DNA from: Bryopsis sp. KO-2023
Taxonomy: Eukaryota; Chlorophyta; Ulvophyceae; Bryopsidales; Bryopsidaceae
Reading direction: 5' to 3'
Assembly: GCA_030272585.1 (NCBI GenBank)
Contig: BSYQ01000008.1
Span: 6,045,208 to 6,109,207, forward strand
DNA length: 64,000 nt
In this document: positions 37,879-50,436 of the stretch, one piece after another
How the letters are laid out: every line of letters begins with the position of its first letter
How positions within the stretch are numbered: the stretch's first letter is position 1
Notes under the pieces: model-generated
What the model was told of the DNA's origin: nothing
The model's database searches: none
The model's input: the letters and a program-made list of their open reading frames with translations, nothing else
Position numbers and translations under genes: made by a program

Positions 37879-39466
37879 TTTAGGGTTTAGGGTTTAGGGT
37901 TTGGGGGTTTGGGGGTTTAGGGTTTAGGGTTTAGGGTTTAGGGTTTGGGGGTTTGGGGGTTTAGGGTTTAGGGTTTAGGGGTTGGGGGTTTGGGGGTTTA
38001 GGGTTTAGGGTTTAGGGTTTAGGGTTTAGGGTTTAGGGTTTAGGGTTTAGGGTTTAGGGTTTAGGGTTTAGGGTTTAGGGTTTAGGGTTTAGGGTTTAGG
38101 GTTTAGGGTTTAGGGTTTAGGGTTTAGGGTTTAGGGTTTAGGGTTTAGGGTTTAGGGTTTAGGGTTTAGGGTTTAGGGTTTAGGGTTTAGGGTTTAGGGT
38201 TTAGGGTTTAGGGTTTAGGGTTTAGGGTTTAGGGTTTAGGGTTTAGGGTTTAGGGTTTAGGGTTTAGGGTTTAGGGTTTAGGGTTTAGGGTTTAGGGTTT
38301 AGGGTTTAGGGTTTAGGGTTTAGGGTTTAGGGTTTAGGGTTTAGGGTTTAGGGTTTAGGGTTTAGGGTTTAGGGTTTAGGGTTTAGGGTTTAGGGTTTAG
38401 GGTTTAGGGTTTAGGGTTTAGGGTTTAGGGTTTAGGGTTTAGGGTTTAGGGTTTAGGGTTTAGGGTTTAGGGTTTAGGGTTTAGGGTTTAGGGTTTAGGG
38501 TTTAGGGTTTAGGGTTTAGGGTTTAGGGTTTAGGGTTTAGGGTTTAGGGTTTAGGGTTTAGGGTTTAGGGTTTAGGGTTTAGGGTTTAGGGTTTAGGGTT
38601 TAGGGTTTAGGGTTTAGGGTTTAGGGTTTAGGGTTTAGGGTTTAGGGTTTAGGGTTTAGGGTTTAGGGTTTAGGGTTTAGGGTTTAGGGTTTAGGGTTTA
38701 GGGTTTAGGGTTTAGGGTTTAGGGTTTAGGGTTTAGGGTTTAGGGTTTAGGGTTTAGGGTTTAGGGTTTAGGGTTTAGGGTTTAGGGTTTAGGGTTTAGG
38801 GTTTAGGGTTTAGGGTTTAGGGTTTAGGGTTTAGGGTTTAGGGTTTAGGGTTTAGGGTTTAGGGTTTAGGGTTTAGGGTTTAGGGTTTAGGGTTTAGGGT
38901 TTAGGGTTTAGGGTTTAGGGTTTAGGGTTTAGGGTTTAGGGTTTAGGGTTTAGGGTTTAGGGTTTAGGGTTTAGGGTTTAGGGTTTAGGGTTTAGGGTTT
39001 AGGGTTTAGGGTTTAGGGTTTAGGGTTTAGGGTTTAGGGTTTAGGGTTTAGGGTTTAGGGTTTAGGGTTTAGGGTTTAGGGTTTAGGGTTTAGGGTTTAG
39101 GGTTTAGGGTTTAGGGTTTAGGGTTTAGGGTTTAGGGTTTAGGGTTTAGGGTTTAGGGTTTAGGGTTTAGGGTTTAGGGTTTAGGGTTTAGGGTTTAGGG
39201 TTTAGGGTTTAGGGTTTAGGGTTTAGGGTTTAGGGTTTAGGGTTTAGGGTTTAGGGTTTAGGGTTTAGGGTTTAGGGTTTAGGGTTTAGGGTTTAGGGTT
39301 TAGGGTTTAGGGTTTAGGGTTTAGGGTTTAGGGTTTAGGGTTTAGGGTTTAGGGTTTAGGGTTTAGGGTTTAGGGTTTAGGGTTTAGGGTTTAGGGTTTA
39401 GGGTTTAGGGTTTAGGGTTTAGGGTTTAGGGTTTAGGGTTTAGGGTTTAGGGTTTAGGGTTTAGGG
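37879..39466 (+). repeat. Long interstitial telomeric array (former telomere)
   Basis: 1588 bp. The first ~120 bp carry two sets of TTTGGGGG variants, then about 210 perfect TTTAGGG with no interruption seen, ending at block A2. The proximal variant pattern is the same as at the terminal telomere (61941 on), so this array looks like a telomere buried by the second 24-kb unit. Confidence 0.97.
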
Positions 39467-41093
39467 GGTTCGCGAGCGCGAAAAAATTTTTCCTTGACTA
39501 TTCCTCGCGGCTCCCCCACTAAATCGACCCTAAAAATCATCTTTTTTTTTAGAATGCACAATTTCATTGATTCATTTTTGCGCTAGGGCCAAAAAAGGGC
39601 TTTTTTAGGGGTTTTTTAGTCATAACTTTTTTTCCTGTTAATTATATTTCTAAAAAAAGTTTCGCAAATGTTGCTCCTCTATGTGGGAACATGTCCTCAA
39701 AATTTTAGGTCATTTCAATGATTCATTTGTAAGCGCTTGGGCCTCAAAGATGGCCCATTTCGGCTTTTTTCGGCTTTTTTTCGTTAGCGAAAAAGACAGA
39801 TTGGCCATAACTCCTGAAGTATTGACCTTAAAAGGATTTCGTTTCGAGATTTTGGATTTTTGGAAGAAAGTATTTTTTGACTTTTTGAAAATTTTATTAC
39901 ATAATTTTAATTTTCAATTTTTAATTGGCTCTAACTCCTTAAGGAGACGTCCGATTGAAATTCCGTCAAAGCGAGAATCTTTTATGGAAGAAAGTAACTT
40001 TTCGAATTTTCGGACTACGTAAGCATTAGTCATGACGACTTTGACGTCTATGACTAAGGACGACTTTTGACGAAAATGCAATATTATATTCAAAAGTTCA
40101 GAAATTTTATGTAGATTTTGAAATTTTATGTTTTGGTCAAAAATTCGTGAGAGGCAAGCCGGTAGGAGCGAAAGAAGCCTGAAAGAAGTACGGAAGCACA
40201 CAAGGAAGGATTCGAACCCGTGACACTATCGAAGTATAAAAATACTAAAAGAGACAAAAGTTTCGCCCAGGCGGGAATTGAACCCACAATGCCGCTATGG
40301 CTAATGAGACAAGCACACGTCTCGAATACCCACCGGGACATCCTACCACCATGTAGCTGGGGCCCCGGAATTTTCGGTCGCTTCAGGGGTAATATACATA
40401 AAAAGAGCGTTTTGGATAAAGTATGTCATTTAGTTCAACCTTAGATTCGATACTCCAACCCTCACGACTCGGACTTCTATTGAATCTATCCCTTTTCATC
40501 AATACGTCAAGCTACGAAATAAGTGATCATGAGTGATTCTTTGAAGTGCAAGTGGTCTTGATTTTGATTCAAGTACCTCAATCCGATTCGTTTATATGAT
40601 AACGTAATGATTTGGACAGTTGCTAACCGTCGGTTGGAGTATATAAGGTGATTTATGTTGTGTTAGTATCGTTGAGGTCGTAGGTTCGAGTTTAAGCTTG
40701 TTCCCTTTCGTGCTTGGAAGTATGACGTCGCTCGATAGCGAAAGCGACCGAAGTAAGGATCGATCCCGAGACCTTGGCGTTTAAAGGTAATGGCTTTGGT
40801 ACTTTCGATAGTAGGATGTTCTTGATCGTTTCGTTACATGTTTATTGATCGAGATGTATCAACCTAGATGACTTACTAATTTTGTTAAACCGCGGATATT
40901 CTGCGATTGCCTTCAACGCTTGATATCTCGAAAATGAGAAGGAATATCGAAATTCTGATTAAAGCCAAATGCAATCTTCTTTCAAGACCTACAATATGAT
41001 ACCCATATTGTATTTTTGGTGAAAATCAAGTTTTGACGCCTTTAGGAATGAAACTGACGACTTTAGGGTTTACGAAGCTAAGTAGTTTAATAA
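39467..41093. repeat. Block A2
   Basis: Copy of A1. Preceded by perfect telomeric repeats only, without the TTTTAGGG variants found before A1. Confidence 0.95.
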
Positions 41094-41141
41094 TTTAGGG
41101 TTTTAGGGTTTAGGGTTTAGGGTTTAGGGTTTAGGGTTTAG

Positions 41142-41143
<2 letters not shown>
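41094..41143 (+). repeat. Telomeric tract between A2 and D2
   Basis: Same length and TTTTAGGG variant as in copy 1. Confidence 0.95.
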
Positions 41144-41178
<35 letters not shown>

Positions 41179-44100
41179 GTCGATTTTTTAAAAACATCAT
41201 CGACACGTGATCTCCAAGATCTCGGCGAAGTACTTCTGTTCAAATCCCCCCCCCCTCCAAAATCGTACAATCAATCCCGAATCGAAATCGTACCCAAATC
41301 GTACGTGAATCCCTCTGCGAAACTGCGTAACTGCGAACCGGAAAAGTCCCCTCAATCTCACACTTTGACTAACCCTGTGTCGTACTGAAAACCCTTTCCT
41401 GCGATCGACTGCAACTGCGAGAATCAAGTAACCCACCGAAAAGGAAAACCCCAGTCGAACGAAAAACCCCTGTCGCAGCCGCGAACCGAGCACCCTGTGC
41501 GTATCGAAAAGAAAAACTCCCGGCGAGCAAAACCAAAAACCCCCGACGAGGCGAATGGCCAACTGCAGTTCGAATCTGCAGCGCCTCAAAAAAGTCCAGG
41601 AGGTCGTGGAGGAAAATCACCAGGTCGGAAGGGCAGCCAGCGATTGGAGAGGGCCCACTCCGCGATGGGTCCCCAACAGGTCCGCAGCAATTGGGCGCGC
41701 AGGTCAGTCTGGCTAGGGCTGTCGAAAAAACCCCGGGTTCCGAGATCCAGCGATGACGACTCCGTCCATGGAGCCCACGGCGTGAAAGGGCGAAGCCAGG
41801 CGCTTGGTAAGGTTGGGTGAGTCCTGTGCTGTCGTCCTGTCGCACCCTGCGTTCGCCTTTGTCGATTGAAGTTCCAAATGCGTGTATCCATTTGTCTGTG
41901 GTTTCGCTTTTTAGGAATGGAAGGAGTCCCCAGCTCGGGAGAGCGCCAGTCATCGTCGAAGGAAGGAGTCCTATGCTTGGAAGAGCCCTTGAAGGTAGGT
42001 CTGGTCTTGTGTTTGCTCAATTGGTGCTTGCCCTTGGATGAATTATCCTGTAGAAACCAATGTTCTTCCTCCTGTGACCCAAAAAGCTTTAAATAGGCCT
42101 GCACCTCAATAAGCAATATGTCTGCCTTTGAAGAATAACCGGCTAGTGATCCAGGAGTGGTAACCAGTGGTGTCTTGTGTGCCCCAGGTGATGCTTGAGA
42201 AGAAGAAAGCTCCACAGCTGAAGGGTGGGCCTTGGATGGACATGGAGCAGGACCACCCTCCCCAGAGGTTCCAGAATGGCTACTGGTGAGTCCTTTGAAA
42301 ACCTCAGAAAGTGTCTCAGTACATTTTTGCAAACATTCAGCCACCTTGTGAAGGGAATCCAACAACAACTGTTGCCTGTGAAAGTCCAAATCCAGTTCCC
42401 CTGATGTAATGGTTTCCAAATGATTTACTTGGCTCCCCTGAAAACTCTCCAGTGTATCCACATCAATGTCCTTTGTGTAATCTCCAACCCTGTGTTTGTA
42501 CGATGTCTTTGCAGGTATACCCAAATCTGCCCGGTGATCCAAACTGAGAAGAGCATCTCCAAGCTTCAGAAGTTTATCGGCAATCCCAGAAACAATCTGT
42601 TGCTGAGCAGGGGTATGAGGCAACTCCAAGGAAACCATGGATCCAGAGTCGTGGTTGGAACCGAAGGCTTGGGTTCGATTCCCAGGAGGACTGAGAGTAG
42701 AAACGTCTTCACATGGTGGAGGAGCAGCAGTGGGGACTGGATCAGGAAGTGCACCAGGTGAGGTCTTGACATTGACATCCGAAAAACCAACTGCATTTGT
42801 GCCAACCTCTAGAAAATCAACTGTAAGTGCTTCCGAAAATAAAGGTTCGTCCCAATCTGCTGCCAGCCCTGATAAATGTCCAGTGGGGGGTCCGGGGACA
42901 AAATGTGGAAGGTCCTGTTGCATGAATGGTCCCTCAGTGGTAATCCCAGCCTGCCCCTCGAGTGTGAAAATGTAATCCTGATCTTGATGTGGATTATATG
43001 CAGGTCCAAATGGAGCAACTGATCCTTTGTATCCAGGTGGAGTAGAGCAGCCTGGAATGGAGCCCTTGGTGTAGAAGGATCCGGAGTCCTGGTTGGAACC
43101 AAAGGCCTGGGTTCGATTCCCAGGAGGACTGAGAATAGAATGGTCTTCACATGGTGGAGAGGCCGCAGTGGAAACTGGATCAGGTTGTGCAACAGGTGAG
43201 AGTTTGACATTAGCCTCCGAAAAACCAACTGGATATGATATCCCATACCAATCATAATAATCCTCCCAATCAGCGGTAGTCCAAGCCTGTCCAGCAACCT
43301 CTTGAGTGTGGTCCTGAGTAGCAAGAGATCCTGACCCAACAGGGGGTTGCCAGGTTCGAGTCCTGGACAGGTTGTGAACAGATGTGCCCAAAGCTTGATG
43401 CTGATCAGATGTGGGTCCAAATTGAGCAGCTGATCCTTTGTATCCAGGAGGAATGGAGCAGCTTGGAGTGGGGTCCTTGGTGGCTGGAAGAGCTGTGGGC
43501 CTGTTCATGGAAAGTGTGACCCTCGATTGAGGAAAAGAGCCTCTCTTCTCTGGTGGTATGTATCGACCCCGCCGAACGTCGACTGAACCACCAGCTTCGT
43601 AAGAAGAACCCATGGGTGATAAAATATCCCCTCGCGTCTCTCTAAAACCGTCTCACGAGAAGGAAAATAATGAAAAAACCCGTTCGAAAATGAAAAACCG
43701 ACCCGACAGAAACTATCGACAAACGACCTGGCCCGCTAAAAGACCCCCCACTTGAATGGCGAAACCAGTGGTTCGATTCCCCTGCGAGTGTTTCCTGTAG
43801 CGACTGACGACAACCCAAATTGACAGTGGGACCCTTTCGAAAATGAGATGCTGTCCCCCCAGATGTTAATAAAAAGTCGACGAGCGTAAAAGAAAAGTAA
43901 ATACCCCGCACTTGAGTGGCGAAACCGGAGGTTCGACTCCTCCACAAGTGTTACCTGCGCCGACTAGCGCAAAGGAAGCGTAACCAATGAAAAATGAAAA
44001 CTGTCCCCACAGAATTTTATAAACTCGACCGTGCTTTTTAGAAAAAACCCCGACCGTCCGGTGGATACTGCGAAAGACAACCCTGCGAAAGTGAAATACC

Positions 44101-44655
44101 CCACTCAACCTCGAGAAACAGCCCGCTGATGGAAAAACTTCCTTCGAAAAAGTGCGCTGCAGAATAAAAATGGCGCCAAAATGCCGCAGCACGCTTCGCA
44201 CACCGGCGATTGTCGTGTCCTTGGGAATGGGTGGTCGTTCTTGCCTCCGTGGGTGTGTTGTTTCGTTCTATTCCTATCCACAAAGTGCGTTCTGCTGCAG
44301 CGAGCGCAGGAAAAGTGTAGCCAGCGAAAAAGTGAAAACTGTCCCCGCAGATGTTGAGAAATCCGACTGTTGTGAAAGAAAAACTCCGACCGACCGGTAA
44401 CCACTGCGAAAAACAACCCTGCGAGAGTGAAAGAGACCACAAGACTCCGAAAAACAGCCCGCTGGTGAAAAGGTCCCCTCGAGAATGGAAAATACGAAAA
44501 GAATCCCAGAGAAATTCAAACTGGACCGTCCTTTTCGAAAACACCCGCTTAGCCGACTGCGGCACAGGGTCCCCTAGTCGCGTCTGCCTCCTTAGTTGCG
44601 TTTGCTCGCTCGTTCCACGCGCCCCACAGAGAGTTTTACCAAGGTTCCAAAATCG
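41144..44655 (-). mobile_element. Block D2 (copy of D1)
   Basis: Poly(T) of 32 at 41144-41175; otherwise D1 repeated. Copied as part of the 24-kb unit, so it is not independent evidence of mobility. Confidence 0.5.
41586..43613 (-). CDS. 675-aa proline/serine-rich protein of unknown function (copy 2)
   Basis: Residue-for-residue the same as the protein at 17524-19551, including the internal duplication. No decay has accumulated since the unit was duplicated. Either the event is very recent or both are the same locus duplicated in assembly. Confidence 0.6.
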   Translation of the reverse strand: MGSSYEAGGSVDVRRGRYIPPEKRGSFPQSRVTLSMNRPTALPATKDPTPSCSIPPGYKGSAAQFGPTSDQHQALGTSVHNLSRTRTWQPPVGSGSLATQDHTQEVAGQAWTTADWEDYYDWYGISYPVGFSEANVKLSPVAQPDPVSTAASPPCEDHSILSPPGNRTQAFGSNQDSGSFYTKGSIPGCSTPPGYKGSVAPFGPAYNPHQDQDYIFTLEGQAGITTEGPFMQQDLPHFVPGPPTGHLSGLAADWDEPLFSEALTVDFLEVGTNAVGFSDVNVKTSPGALPDPVPTAAPPPCEDVSTLSPPGNRTQAFGSNHDSGSMVSLELPHTPAQQQIVSGIADKLLKLGDALLSLDHRADLGIPAKTSYKHRVGDYTKDIDVDTLESFQGSQVNHLETITSGELDLDFHRQQLLLDSLHKVAECLQKCTETLSEVFKGLTSSHSGTSGEGGPAPCPSKAHPSAVELSSSQASPGAHKTPLVTTPGSLAGYSSKADILLIEVQAYLKLFGSQEEEHWFLQDNSSKGKHQLSKHKTRPTFKGSSKHRTPSFDDDWRSPELGTPSIPKKRNHRQMDTRIWNFNRQRRTQGATGRQHRTHPTLPSAWLRPFTPWAPWTESSSLDLGTRGFFDSPSQTDLRAQLLRTCWGPIAEWALSNRWLPFRPGDFPPRPPGLF

Positions 44656-44669
44656 TTTAGGGTTTAGGG
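44656..44669 (+). repeat. Two telomeric repeats joining D2 to B7
   Basis: TTTAGGG x2, as in copy 1. Confidence 0.95.
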
Positions 44670-46270
44670 GGTTACCGGGGGAGCTTCAGAGGTTTTCCCG
44701 GACTATTCCTCGCGGCTAACCCCCCCAAATCGACCCCAAGGAATTCAAAAATTTTATTTTTTTTTGATTTTAATGATCCATTTTTACGTAATCGCCAAAA
44801 ATGGGCCTTTTTAGGGGTTTTCTTGGAATTGACGAAATTTAGAGGTTATCCGCAATTAGGTAATTACATATTCGAAATCTTTGTCTTATTTGGGACATAT
44901 TGTGAAATTTTCAGATCATTTCAATGATTTAAATTGGAGTTATGAGGCTCCAAAGATGGTCCATTTAGGCTTTTTTTAGCTATTTTTGGCACAGATCGAC
45001 CATACCTCTTACACTATTGACTTTTTTCAAATTTCGTTTTCAGATTTTGGATTTTTAGAGAAAAGTAGTTTTTGACTTTTTCGAAAATCATTACGTAATT
45101 TTCAAATTCCCAGTTTCAGATTGCCTCTAACTCCTTAATGAGACCTCCTATTGAAATTCCGTCAAAGCGAAAATGAATTATGGAAGAAAGTAACTTTTCG
45201 AATTTTCGGATTACATAAGCATTAGTTATGACGACTTTGACGTTTATGACTAAGGACGACTTTTGAGCGAAATGCAACATTATATTCAAAAGTTCAGAAA
45301 TTTTACGTAGATTTTGAAATTTTATGTTTCGTCCGAAAATTCGTAAGAGGCAAGTAGGTAGGAGCGAAAGAAGCCTGAAAGAAGTACGGAAGCACACAAG
45401 GAAGGATTCGAACCCGTGACACTATCGAAGTATAAAAAAAATAAATAAGCCAAAAGTTTCGCCCCAGGCGGGAATTGAACCCACGATGCCGCTATGGCTA
45501 ATGAGACAAGCACACATCTCGAATACCCACCGGGACATCCTACCACCATGTAGCTAGGGCCCCGGAATTTTCGGTCGCTACCGGGGTTTTATACTTGAAA
45601 GGAGCGATTTTGATGGAAGTATGTCAATTGATTTCGGTTTGGATTCGATACTTCGACCATTATGACCGAAGACTTTCATCGAATCTATCCCTTATCATCA
45701 GTACGTTAAGATACGAGAAAGTGATTATGATCGATCTTTTGAAGTACGAGTGTTCTTGATTACGATCGAAGTACTTAAATAGGAAACGTTTATCTAGTAG
45801 CGTTTCAGTTAGGATGGTTGGAATGGATAAGGTGGTTTATGTTATGTTATGTTAGTGTCTTTGTAGTCGTAGGTTCGAGTCTAGGCTGGGTTACACTTGT
45901 GCTTTGAAGTATGGTCCAGGTCGATAACGAAAGTGATCGAACCAGGATTTGATCCCAAGACCTTGGGGTTCAGAGATGAAAGCTTTGGTACTTTTGGTAG
46001 TAGGATGTTGTTAATCGCTTCGTAAGATATTTGTGGATCGAGACGTATTATCTAGATGACTGACTTTGTAAAACCGCTGATTCTCTACAATCGCCTTCTA
46101 CGCTTGATATCTCGAAAATGAGAAGGAATTTCAAAATTCTGATTAAAGCCAAACGCAATCTTTTTCCAAGACCTATCTTTTGATACCCATATTGTGTTTT
46201 TGGTTAAAAATCAGGTTTTGACGTCCTTAGTGATCAATCTGACGACTTTAGTAGTTTAGTAGTTTAGTAG
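44670..46270. repeat. Block B7
   Basis: Counterpart of B1. tRNA-like sequence 45461-45536 (minus). Confidence 0.95.
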
Positions 46271-46653
46271 TTTAGGGTTTAGGGTTTAGGGTTTAGGGTT
46301 TAGGGTTTAGGGTTTAGGGTTTTAGGGTTTTAGGGTTTAGGGTTTAGGGTTTAGGGTTTAGGGTTTAGGGTTTAGGGTTTAGGGTTTAGGGTTTAGGGTT
46401 TAGGGTTTAGGGTTTAGGGTTTAGGGTTTAGGGTTTAGGGGGTTACCGGGGGAGCTTCAGAGGTTTAGGGTTTAGGGTTTAGGGTTTAGGGTTTAGGGTT
46501 TTAGGGTTTAGGGTTTAGGGTTTAGGGTTTAGGGTTTAGGGTTTAGGGTTTAGGGTTTAGGGTTTAGGGTTTAGGGTTTAGGGTTTAGGGTTTAGGGTTT
46601 AGGGTTTAGGGTTTAGGGTTTAGGGTTTAGGGTTTAGGGTTTAGGGTTTAGGG
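46271..46653 (+). repeat. Telomeric tract B7-B8 with stub
   Basis: 383 bp, stub at 46441-46463. One repeat shorter than B1-B2. Confidence 0.95.
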
Positions 46654-48254
46654 GGTTACCGGGGGAGCTTCAGAGGTTTTCCCGGACTATTCCTCGCGGC
46701 TAACCCCCCCAAATCGACCCCAAGGAATTCAAAAATTTTATTTTTTTTTGATTTTAATGATCCATTTTTACGTAATCGCCAAAAATGGGCCTTTTTAGGG
46801 GTTTTCTTGGAATTGACGAAATTTAGAGGTTATCCGCAATTAGGTAATTACATATTCGAAATCTTTGTCTTATTTGGGACATATTGTGAAATTTTCAGAT
46901 CATTTCAATGATTTAAATTGGAGTTATGAGGCTCCAAAGATGGTCCATTTAGGCTTTTTTTAGCTATTTTTGGCACAGATCGACCATACCTCTTACACTA
47001 TTGACTTTTTTCAAATTTCGTTTTCAGATTTTGGATTTTTAGAGAAAAGTAGTTTTTGACTTTTTCGAAAATCATTACGTAATTTTCAAATTCCCAGTTT
47101 CAGATTGCCTCTAACTCCTTAATGAGACCTCCTATTGAAATTCCGTCAAAGCGAAAATGAATTATGGAAGAAAGTAACTTTTCGAATTTTCGGATTACAT
47201 AAGCATTAGTTATGACGACTTTGACGTTTATGACTAAGGACGACTTTTGAGCGAAATGCAACATTATATTCAAAAGTTCAGAAATTTTACGTAGATTTTG
47301 AAATTTTATGTTTCGTCCGAAAATTCGTAAGAGGCAAGTAGGTAGGAGCGAAAGAAGCCTGAAAGAAGTACGGAAGCACACAAGGAAGGATTCGAACCCG
47401 TGACACTATCGAAGTATAAAAAAAATAAATAAGCCAAAAGTTTCGCCCCAGGCGGGAATTGAACCCACGATGCCGCTATGGCTAATGAGACAAGCACACA
47501 TCTCGAATACCCACCGGGACATCCTACCACCATGTAGCTAGGGCCCCGGAATTTTCGGTCGCTACCGGGGTTTTATACTTGAAAGGAGCGATTTTGATGG
47601 AAGTATGTCAATTGATTTCGGTTTGGATTCGATACTTCGACCATTATGACCGAAGACTTTCATCGAATCTATCCCTTATCATCAGTACGTTAAGATACGA
47701 GAAAGTGATTATGATCGATCTTTTGAAGTACGAGTGTTCTTGATTACGATCGAAGTACTTAAATAGGAAACGTTTATCTAGTAGCGTTTCAGTTAGGATG
47801 GTTGGAATGGATAAGGTGGTTTATGTTATGTTATGTTAGTGTCTTTGTAGTCGTAGGTTCGAGTCTAGGCTGGGTTACACTTGTGCTTTGAAGTATGGTC
47901 CAGGTCGATAACGAAAGTGATCGAACCAGGATTTGATCCCAAGACCTTGGGGTTCAGAGATGAAAGCTTTGGTACTTTTGGTAGTAGGATGTTGTTAATC
48001 GCTTCGTAAGATATTTGTGGATCGAGACGTATTATCTAGATGACTGACTTTGTAAAACCGCTGATTCTCTACAATCGCCTTCTACGCTTGATATCTCGAA
48101 AATGAGAAGGAATTTCAAAATTCTGATTAAAGCCAAACGCAATCTTTTTCCAAGACCTATCTTTTGATACCCATATTGTGTTTTTGGTTAAAAATCAGGT
48201 TTTGACGTCCTTAGTGATCAATCTGACGACTTTAGTAGTTTAGTAGTTTAGTAG
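46654..48254. repeat. Block B8
   Basis: Counterpart of B2. tRNA-like sequence 47445-47520 (minus). Confidence 0.95.
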
Positions 48255-48445
48255 TTTAGGGTTTAGGGTTTAGGGTTTAGGGTTTAGGGTTTAGGGTTTA
48301 GGGTTTAGGGGTTTAGGGTTTTAGGGTTTAGGGTTTAGGGTTTAGGGTTTAGGGTTTAGGGTTTAGGGTTTAGGGTTTAGGGTTTAGGGTTTAGGGTTTA
48401 GGGTTTAGGGTTTAGGGTTTAGGGTTTAGGGTTTAGGGTTTAGGG
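48255..48445 (+). repeat. Telomeric tract B8-B9
   Basis: 191 bp, one repeat longer than B2-B3. Keeps the GGGGTTTAGGGTTTTAGGG marker near 48308. Confidence 0.95.
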
Positions 48446-50046
48446 GGTTACCGGGGGAGCTTCAGAGGTTTTCCCGGACTATTCCTCGCGGCTAACCCCC
48501 CCAAATCGACCCCAAGGAATTCAAAAATTTTATTTTTTTTTGATTTTAATGATCCATTTTTACGTAATCGCCAAAAATGGGCCTTTTTAGGGGTTTTCTT
48601 GGAATTGACGAAATTTAGAGGTTATCCGCAATTAGGTAATTACATATTCGAAATCTTTGTCTTATTTGGGACATATTGTGAAATTTTCAGATCATTTCAA
48701 TGATTTAAATTGGAGTTATGAGGCTCCAAAGATGGTCCATTTAGGCTTTTTTTAGCTATTTTTGGCACAGATCGACCATACCTCTTACACTATTGACTTT
48801 TTTCAAATTTCGTTTTCAGATTTTGGATTTTTAGAGAAAAGTAGTTTTTGACTTTTTCGAAAATCATTACGTAATTTTCAAATTCCCAGTTTCAGATTGC
48901 CTCTAACTCCTTAATGAGACCTCCTATTGAAATTCCGTCAAAGCGAAAATGAATTATGGAAGAAAGTAACTTTTCGAATTTTCGGATTACATAAGCATTA
49001 GTTATGACGACTTTGACGTTTATGACTAAGGACGACTTTTGAGCGAAATGCAACATTATATTCAAAAGTTCAGAAATTTTACGTAGATTTTGAAATTTTA
49101 TGTTTCGTCCGAAAATTCGTAAGAGGCAAGTAGGTAGGAGCGAAAGAAGCCTGAAAGAAGTACGGAAGCACACAAGGAAGGATTCGAACCCGTGACACTA
49201 TCGAAGTATAAAAAAAATAAATAAGCCAAAAGTTTCGCCCCAGGCGGGAATTGAACCCACGATGCCGCTATGGCTAATGAGACAAGCACACATCTCGAAT
49301 ACCCACCGGGACATCCTACCACCATGTAGCTAGGGCCCCGGAATTTTCGGTCGCTACCGGGGTTTTATACTTGAAAGGAGCGATTTTGATGGAAGTATGT
49401 CAATTGATTTCGGTTTGGATTCGATACTTCGACCATTATGACCGAAGACTTTCATCGAATCTATCCCTTATCATCAGTACGTTAAGATACGAGAAAGTGA
49501 TTATGATCGATCTTTTGAAGTACGAGTGTTCTTGATTACGATCGAAGTACTTAAATAGGAAACGTTTATCTAGTAGCGTTTCAGTTAGGATGGTTGGAAT
49601 GGATAAGGTGGTTTATGTTATGTTATGTTAGTGTCTTTGTAGTCGTAGGTTCGAGTCTAGGCTGGGTTACACTTGTGCTTTGAAGTATGGTCCAGGTCGA
49701 TAACGAAAGTGATCGAACCAGGATTTGATCCCAAGACCTTGGGGTTCAGAGATGAAAGCTTTGGTACTTTTGGTAGTAGGATGTTGTTAATCGCTTCGTA
49801 AGATATTTGTGGATCGAGACGTATTATCTAGATGACTGACTTTGTAAAACCGCTGATTCTCTACAATCGCCTTCTACGCTTGATATCTCGAAAATGAGAA
49901 GGAATTTCAAAATTCTGATTAAAGCCAAACGCAATCTTTTTCCAAGACCTATCTTTTGATACCCATATTGTGTTTTTGGTTAAAAATCAGGTTTTGACGT
50001 CCTTAGTGATCAATCTGACGACTTTAGTAGTTTAGTAGTTTAGTAG
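48446..50046. repeat. Block B9
   Basis: Counterpart of B3. tRNA-like sequence 49237-49312 (minus). Confidence 0.95.
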
Positions 50047-50436
50047 TTTAGGGTTTAGGGTTTAGGGTTTAGGGTTTAGGGTTTAGGGTTTAGGGTTTAG
50101 GGTTTTAGGGTTTTAGGGTTTAGGGTTTAGGGTTTAGGGTTTAGGGTTTAGGGTTTAGGGTTTAGGGTTTAGGGTTTAGGGTTTAGGGTTTAGGGTTTAG
50201 GGTTTAGGGGGTTACCGGGGGAGCTTCAGAGGTTTAGGGTTTAGGGTTTAGGGTTTAGGGTTTAGGGTTTTAGGGTTTAGGGTTTAGGGTTTAGGGTTTA
50301 GGGTTTAGGGTTTAGGGTTTAGGGTTTAGGGTTTAGGGTTTAGGGTTTAGGGTTTAGGGTTTAGGGTTTAGGGTTTAGGGTTTAGGGTTTAGGGTTTAGG
50401 GTTTAGGGTTTAGGGTTTAGGGTTTAGGGTTTAGGG
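50047..50436 (+). repeat. Telomeric tract B9-B10 with stub
   Basis: 390 bp, stub at 50210-50232. Confidence 0.95.

Larger units (their letters stand above)
15406..39466. repeat. 24-kb subtelomeric unit, copy 1
   Basis: 24,061 bp: A1, D1, B1-B4, C1, B5, B6, C2, C3 and a 1.59-kb telomeric array. Matching landmarks in copy 2 lie at a constant offset of 24,061-24,062 or 24,055. Offsets change only where a telomeric tract gains or loses one repeat, or at the poly(T). Confidence 0.95.

Noticed and set aside
37879..39466. Long direct-repeat array resembling a CRISPR array
   Set aside because: Contiguous 7-bp TTTAGGG units with no spacers; it is telomeric DNA in a eukaryotic context.
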